A DNA stretch of 64,000 nucleotides from Streptococcus infantis SPAR10. Its GTDB lineage: Bacteria > Bacillota > Bacilli > Lactobacillales > Streptococcaceae. The stretch spans positions 7,501-71,500 of the forward strand of contig NZ_ALCH01000004.1 of assembly GCF_000279535.1 (NCBI RefSeq), written 5' to 3'. The notes below the pieces were generated by a model. The model was not told the DNA's origin. It saw nothing but the letters and a program-made list of their open reading frames with translations, and did not search any database. How positions within the stretch are numbered: the first letter of the stretch is position 1; each line of letters starts with the position of its first letter. Position numbers and translations under genes: made by a program. Positions 61,179-64,000 of the stretch are shown piece after piece.

Positions 61179-62243
61179 ATGACAACATTATTTTCTAAAA
61201 TCAAAGAAGTAACAGAACTTTCTGCTATCTCAGGTCATGAAGCACCTGTACGCGCTTATCTTCGTGAGAAGATAACTCCTCACGTGGATGAAGTAGTGAC
61301 TGATGGCCTAGGTGGTATTTTTGGTATCAAACACTCAGAAGCAGTCGATGCACCTCGTGTTTTGGTAGCATCTCACATGGATGAAGTTGGTTTTATGGTG
61401 AGTGAAATCAAACCAGATGGAACCTTCCGAGTAGTTGAAATCGGTGGTTGGAACCCGATGGTTGTCAGCAGCCAACGATTTAAACTCTTTACGCGCCAAG
61501 GACGTGAAATTCCAGTCATCTCAGGTTCAGTACCTCCACATTTGACTCGTGGGACAGGCGGGCCAACCATGCCAGCTATTTCAGATATCGTCTTTGATGG
61601 TGGTTTTGCGGATAAGGCTGAGGCCGAAAGTTTTGGTATCCGCCCTGGAGACACAATCGTTCCAGATAGTAGCGCAATCCTAACAGCTAACGAAAAAAAT
61701 ATCATCTCCAAAGCTTGGGACAACCGCTACGGAGTTCTCATGGTGAGTGAATTGGCAGAAAACTTGTCAGGCCAAAAACTAGGCAATGAACTTTATCTTG
61801 GGGCTAATGTCCAAGAAGAAGTTGGACTTCGTGGTGCTCATACCTCAACAACCAAATTTGATCCAGAAGTATTTTTGGCAGTTGACTGTTCACCTGCTGG
61901 TGATGTTTATGGTGGTCAGGGTAAAATTGGTGATGGAACCTTGATTCGTTTCTACGATCCAGGTCACTTGCTCCTCCCAGGCATGAAAGATTTTCTTTTG
62001 ACAACTGCCGAAGAAGCTGGTATCAAATACCAATACTATTGTGGAAAAGGTGGAACTGACGCAGGTGCAGCTCATCTGAAAAATGGTGGTGTCCCATCAA
62101 CAACAATCGGTGTTTGTGCCCGTTATATCCACTCTCACCAAACCCTTTATGCTATGGACGATTTCCTTGAAGCTCAAGCTTTCTTACAAGCCTTGGTTAA
62201 AAAATTGGATCGTTCTACAGTAGATTTAATCAAAAATTATTAA
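61179..62243 (+). CDS. pepA: Glutamyl aminopeptidase PepA (M42 family)
   Basis: A 354-residue metallo-aminopeptidase that forms large cytosolic assemblies and removes N-terminal Glu/Asp. Metal and catalytic motifs appear in order: ASHMDEVGFMV, SKAWDNRYG, VQEEVGLRGA and DCSPAGD, then HSHQTLYAMDDF. AAGGGATAG precedes the ATG. A small immunity-like gene follows 24 bases later. Confidence 0.95.
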   Translation: MTTLFSKIKEVTELSAISGHEAPVRAYLREKITPHVDEVVTDGLGGIFGIKHSEAVDAPRVLVASHMDEVGFMVSEIKPDGTFRVVEIGGWNPMVVSSQRFKLFTRQGREIPVISGSVPPHLTRGTGGPTMPAISDIVFDGGFADKAEAESFGIRPGDTIVPDSSAILTANEKNIISKAWDNRYGVLMVSELAENLSGQKLGNELYLGANVQEEVGLRGAHTSTTKFDPEVFLAVDCSPAGDVYGGQGKIGDGTLIRFYDPGHLLLPGMKDFLLTTAEEAGIKYQYYCGKGGTDAGAAHLKNGGVPSTTIGVCARYIHSHQTLYAMDDFLEAQAFLQALVKKLDRSTVDLIKNY

Positions 62244-62267
62244 ACATAAAAGATGGAGGTGATAGGT

Positions 62268-62564
62268 ATGGAAGAACCAAACCTAGAAACCTTGATACGG
62301 GATCTTTACAATCATGCCCGTCAAAACCTGAGTGAAGATCTAGTGCTTGCACTGGTAGAGACTGCTAAGAAATTACCCAGTACCAATGAGCGATTGCTAG
62401 CAGTCCGACTTTCAGGGCTAGTCACACTTGAACTACTCAAGAATCCTAGAACACCTTCACCTGAGTTAGTCAATCTGGCCCGCTTTATCAAAAAGGAAGA
62501 AGCTAGGTACAAGGGCGCAGCCGCATCTTCCATTATGATTGGAGAGCTATTTAAAATGCTTTGA
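62268..62564 (+). CDS. Small helical protein, possibly bacteriocin-immunity like
   Basis: A 98-residue predicted all-helical protein (LETLIRDLYNHARQNL, LVLALVETAKKL, LLAVRLSGLVTLELL, LVNLARFIKKEEARYKG). Its size and helical repeats recall the four-helix EntA-type immunity proteins, but I cannot confirm the match. GGAGGTGAT (62255-62263) sets the start at the ATG 62268; the ATG at 62253 lies before the ribosome site. No bacteriocin gene is nearby. Confidence 0.5.
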   Translation: MEEPNLETLIRDLYNHARQNLSEDLVLALVETAKKLPSTNERLLAVRLSGLVTLELLKNPRTPSPELVNLARFIKKEEARYKGAAASSIMIGELFKML

Positions 62565-62589
62565 TTCGAAAGAATCAAAGCATTTTTTT
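62554..62589. terminator. Bidirectional terminator
   Basis: A 14-bp perfect stem (62554-62567 with 62572-62585) with a GAAA loop and T runs each way. It overlaps the stop of the small ORF and serves the convergent transporter gene. Confidence 0.88.
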
Positions 62590-62593
62590 CGTT

Positions 62594-64000
62594 TTAAATT
62601 TGTTCTGCCAAAACCTTTTCAGCAAGGTTCATAGCGTGGTCTGATACACGAGTGTAATGTGAAATAATATCGATAAAGTTGACACCTGCTTGGGTAGAAC
62701 ATTCTCCGTTATTTAGACGTTTGATGTGAGTCTTACGAAGGACACGTTCCATGTTGTTGATGTCTTCGTGTCGCTCGATAAGAGCTTGAGCTTTCTCGAG
62801 GTCGTTGTTTTCCACACTCTCAAGAGCATCTTTGACGAAATCACTAGTTTTAAGATAAATCTCTGCTAGTTCTTCTAAGGCAGCCTCAGAGAATTGAACA
62901 TTCTTGCGTTGCAAATAATCGTTAAGATTGAGCAGGGCTTCTGCGTGGTCTCCGATACGTTCCAAGTCTCGTGAAGAGTCAAGGATATTTGTTAAGACTT
63001 CACTCTCTTTTTGGCTCAAAGCTTCACCAGATAAACTAATGAGGTAACGAGTCAATTTTTCATCAATGGTATTGATAGCTTCTTCAGTCTTATGTCCCTT
63101 TTCTGCAACTTTTTCATTAGAATTGATGATATAGTCGTAAGAGAGGTCAAAGGCTTTCGCAGCATAATTACCCAAGTGTAGAAGTTCTTTTTTAGCATTT
63201 CCAAGAGCGATAGATGGAGCTTGTTTGATCAGTTGCTCATCAAGGTAAAGTGGCTCGTATTTGACAACTTCGTCTTCTCCAGGGATAAGTTTGGTTACCA
63301 AGAAGGCAAGAGCTCCGATGAATGGAAACTGAATGATTGTATTGGTAATGTTGAAGGTTCCGTGGGCGAAGGCAATGGTCATTTCTGGAGCTAGATTTAA
63401 GAAGCTCTCAAACCATTGGATTAAGCCTGTAAATGGAACGAGGAAGATAATACAGATAACAGTCCCGATAACGTTAAAGGCCACATGGGCTGCCGCCACA
63501 CGTTTGGCAGCAATATTAGCACCCAAGGAAGCGATAATAGCAGTGATGGTTGTTCCAATGTTATCTCCAAAGAGAACTGGTAGGGCACCCTGAAGGTCAA
63601 TCAGATTGCTAGCGTATAGATTCTGTAGAATCCCGATGGTCGCTGAGGAGGCTTGAATCAGAAGGGTTAAACCTGTTCCGACAAGAACACCCAAGATTGG
63701 ATTTTTACTAAGTTCTACCATGTAGTCTTTAAAGACTTGTAAATCCTTAAGGGGTTCCATGGCGCCACTCATAAGATTGAGGGCAAAGAAGATACCACCG
63801 ACACCAAAGACAATCCGTCCGATGTTATTGATGGTTCTATTTTTTGTGAAGAAGAGACAGACTGCTCCGAGAAAGAGCATAGGTAATGCGTAGTCTCCCA
63901 ATTTAAAACCAATGATAAAGGATGTGACAGTTGTTCCAATATTGGCTCCCATAACAATCCCAATGGCCTGACGTAAGGTCAATAGTCCAGCGCTAACCAG
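62594..64000 (-). CDS. Na+/phosphate cotransporter II-related protein, 5' end missing
   Basis: The open frame continues to the window edge, so the N-terminus is outside (469 codons seen). The membrane part holds two inverted Na/Pi repeats, marked by GANIGTTVTSFIIG near the start and GDNIGTTITAIIASLGAN later, with the polar QSS-like region LIQASSATIG. The C-terminal ~200 residues are a PhoU-like helical domain (LERIGDHAEALLNL, SDHAMNLAEKVL). It imports or balances phosphate using Na+. Confidence 0.9.
   Translation of the reverse strand: MVSAGLLTLRQAIGIVMGANIGTTVTSFIIGFKLGDYALPMLFLGAVCLFFTKNRTINNIGRIVFGVGGIFFALNLMSGAMEPLKDLQVFKDYMVELSKNPILGVLVGTGLTLLIQASSATIGILQNLYASNLIDLQGALPVLFGDNIGTTITAIIASLGANIAAKRVAAAHVAFNVIGTVICIIFLVPFTGLIQWFESFLNLAPEMTIAFAHGTFNITNTIIQFPFIGALAFLVTKLIPGEDEVVKYEPLYLDEQLIKQAPSIALGNAKKELLHLGNYAAKAFDLSYDYIINSNEKVAEKGHKTEEAINTIDEKLTRYLISLSGEALSQKESEVLTNILDSSRDLERIGDHAEALLNLNDYLQRKNVQFSEAALEELAEIYLKTSDFVKDALESVENNDLEKAQALIERHEDINNMERVLRKTHIKRLNNGECSTQAGVNFIDIISHYTRVSDHAMNLAEKVLAEQI

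Noticed and set aside
1..64000. CRISPR array or rRNA operon
   Set aside because: No regularly spaced direct repeats and no rRNA sequence were seen; the only stable RNA gene recognised with confidence is tRNA-Cys.

Overview
The window is about 64 kb of chromosome from a mitis-group streptococcus (S. mitis/oralis/infantis-like, close to S. pneumoniae). The evidence is low-GC DNA, streptococcal extended -10 promoters (TGnTATAAT), a BOX repeat, a complete comG (cgl) competence-pilus operon, EndA, PatAB and the Ami oligopeptide permease. It is probably not pneumococcus itself: yidD is followed directly by pepA, with no pia iron-uptake locus between them, and several pneumococcal neighbour relations are rearranged. 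Species assignment is inference.

Layout. 1-5.7 kb: 3' end of nagA, a zinc alcohol dehydrogenase, a DUF1033 gene, and comGA-GG behind a ComX-type combox. 5.7-16.2 kb: phosphatase, patA-patB behind an attenuator-like leader, a BOX element, a PuuD-like amidotransferase, pgi, gltX, a gene-free stretch with a candidate structured RNA, alaT and rpmH. 16.3-29.7 kb: kimA-type K+ importer (minus strand), then tatD-rnmV, an SseB-like protein, ksgA-rsgA-rpe-thiN-rmuC-yhaM, purR, lysA and pflA. 29.7-34.0 kb: an AT-rich accessory cassette with an ABC transporter (ATPase plus two related permeases) and a two-component system whose histidine kinase is frameshifted in a T7 run. 34.0-44.1 kb: yidC2, acyP, trmH/spoU, BI-1, asnA, rsmD-coaD-sepM, DUF1146, murA-epuA, endA and a CNNM/CBS membrane protein. 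44.2-51.6 kb: tRNA-Cys with a possible integration scar, amiACDEF, and two tiny coupled ORFs. 51.8-54.7 kb: a YSIRK-type GH95 fucosidase with a disturbed start. 54.9-64 kb: yneF, murI-rdgB-yfcE-cbpB-xerD-like-scpA-scpB-rluB-yidD, pepA, a small immunity-like protein and a Na/Pi cotransporter running off the end.

How the genes work together. DNA uptake is represented by the comG pilus, EndA nuclease and the pheromone-processing protease SepM. Envelope work includes MurA, MurI, LysA and YidC2. Ribosome biogenesis includes KsgA, RsgA, RsmD, RluB, a SpoU methylase, RnmV and L34. Chromosome segregation is served by ScpAB. Potassium/c-di-AMP physiology may link KimA and CbpB.

Points most worth attention: the bacteriocin-sensing/immunity-like cassette with an 11-bp-phased operator and a frameshifted kinase; the patAB leader, which combines a near-5' mini-ORF, a terminator and an SD-sequestering alternative; three genes whose ATG lies exactly where transcription should begin; a structured RNA with a competing terminator pairing upstream of alaT; and the out-of-frame start of the fucosidase.
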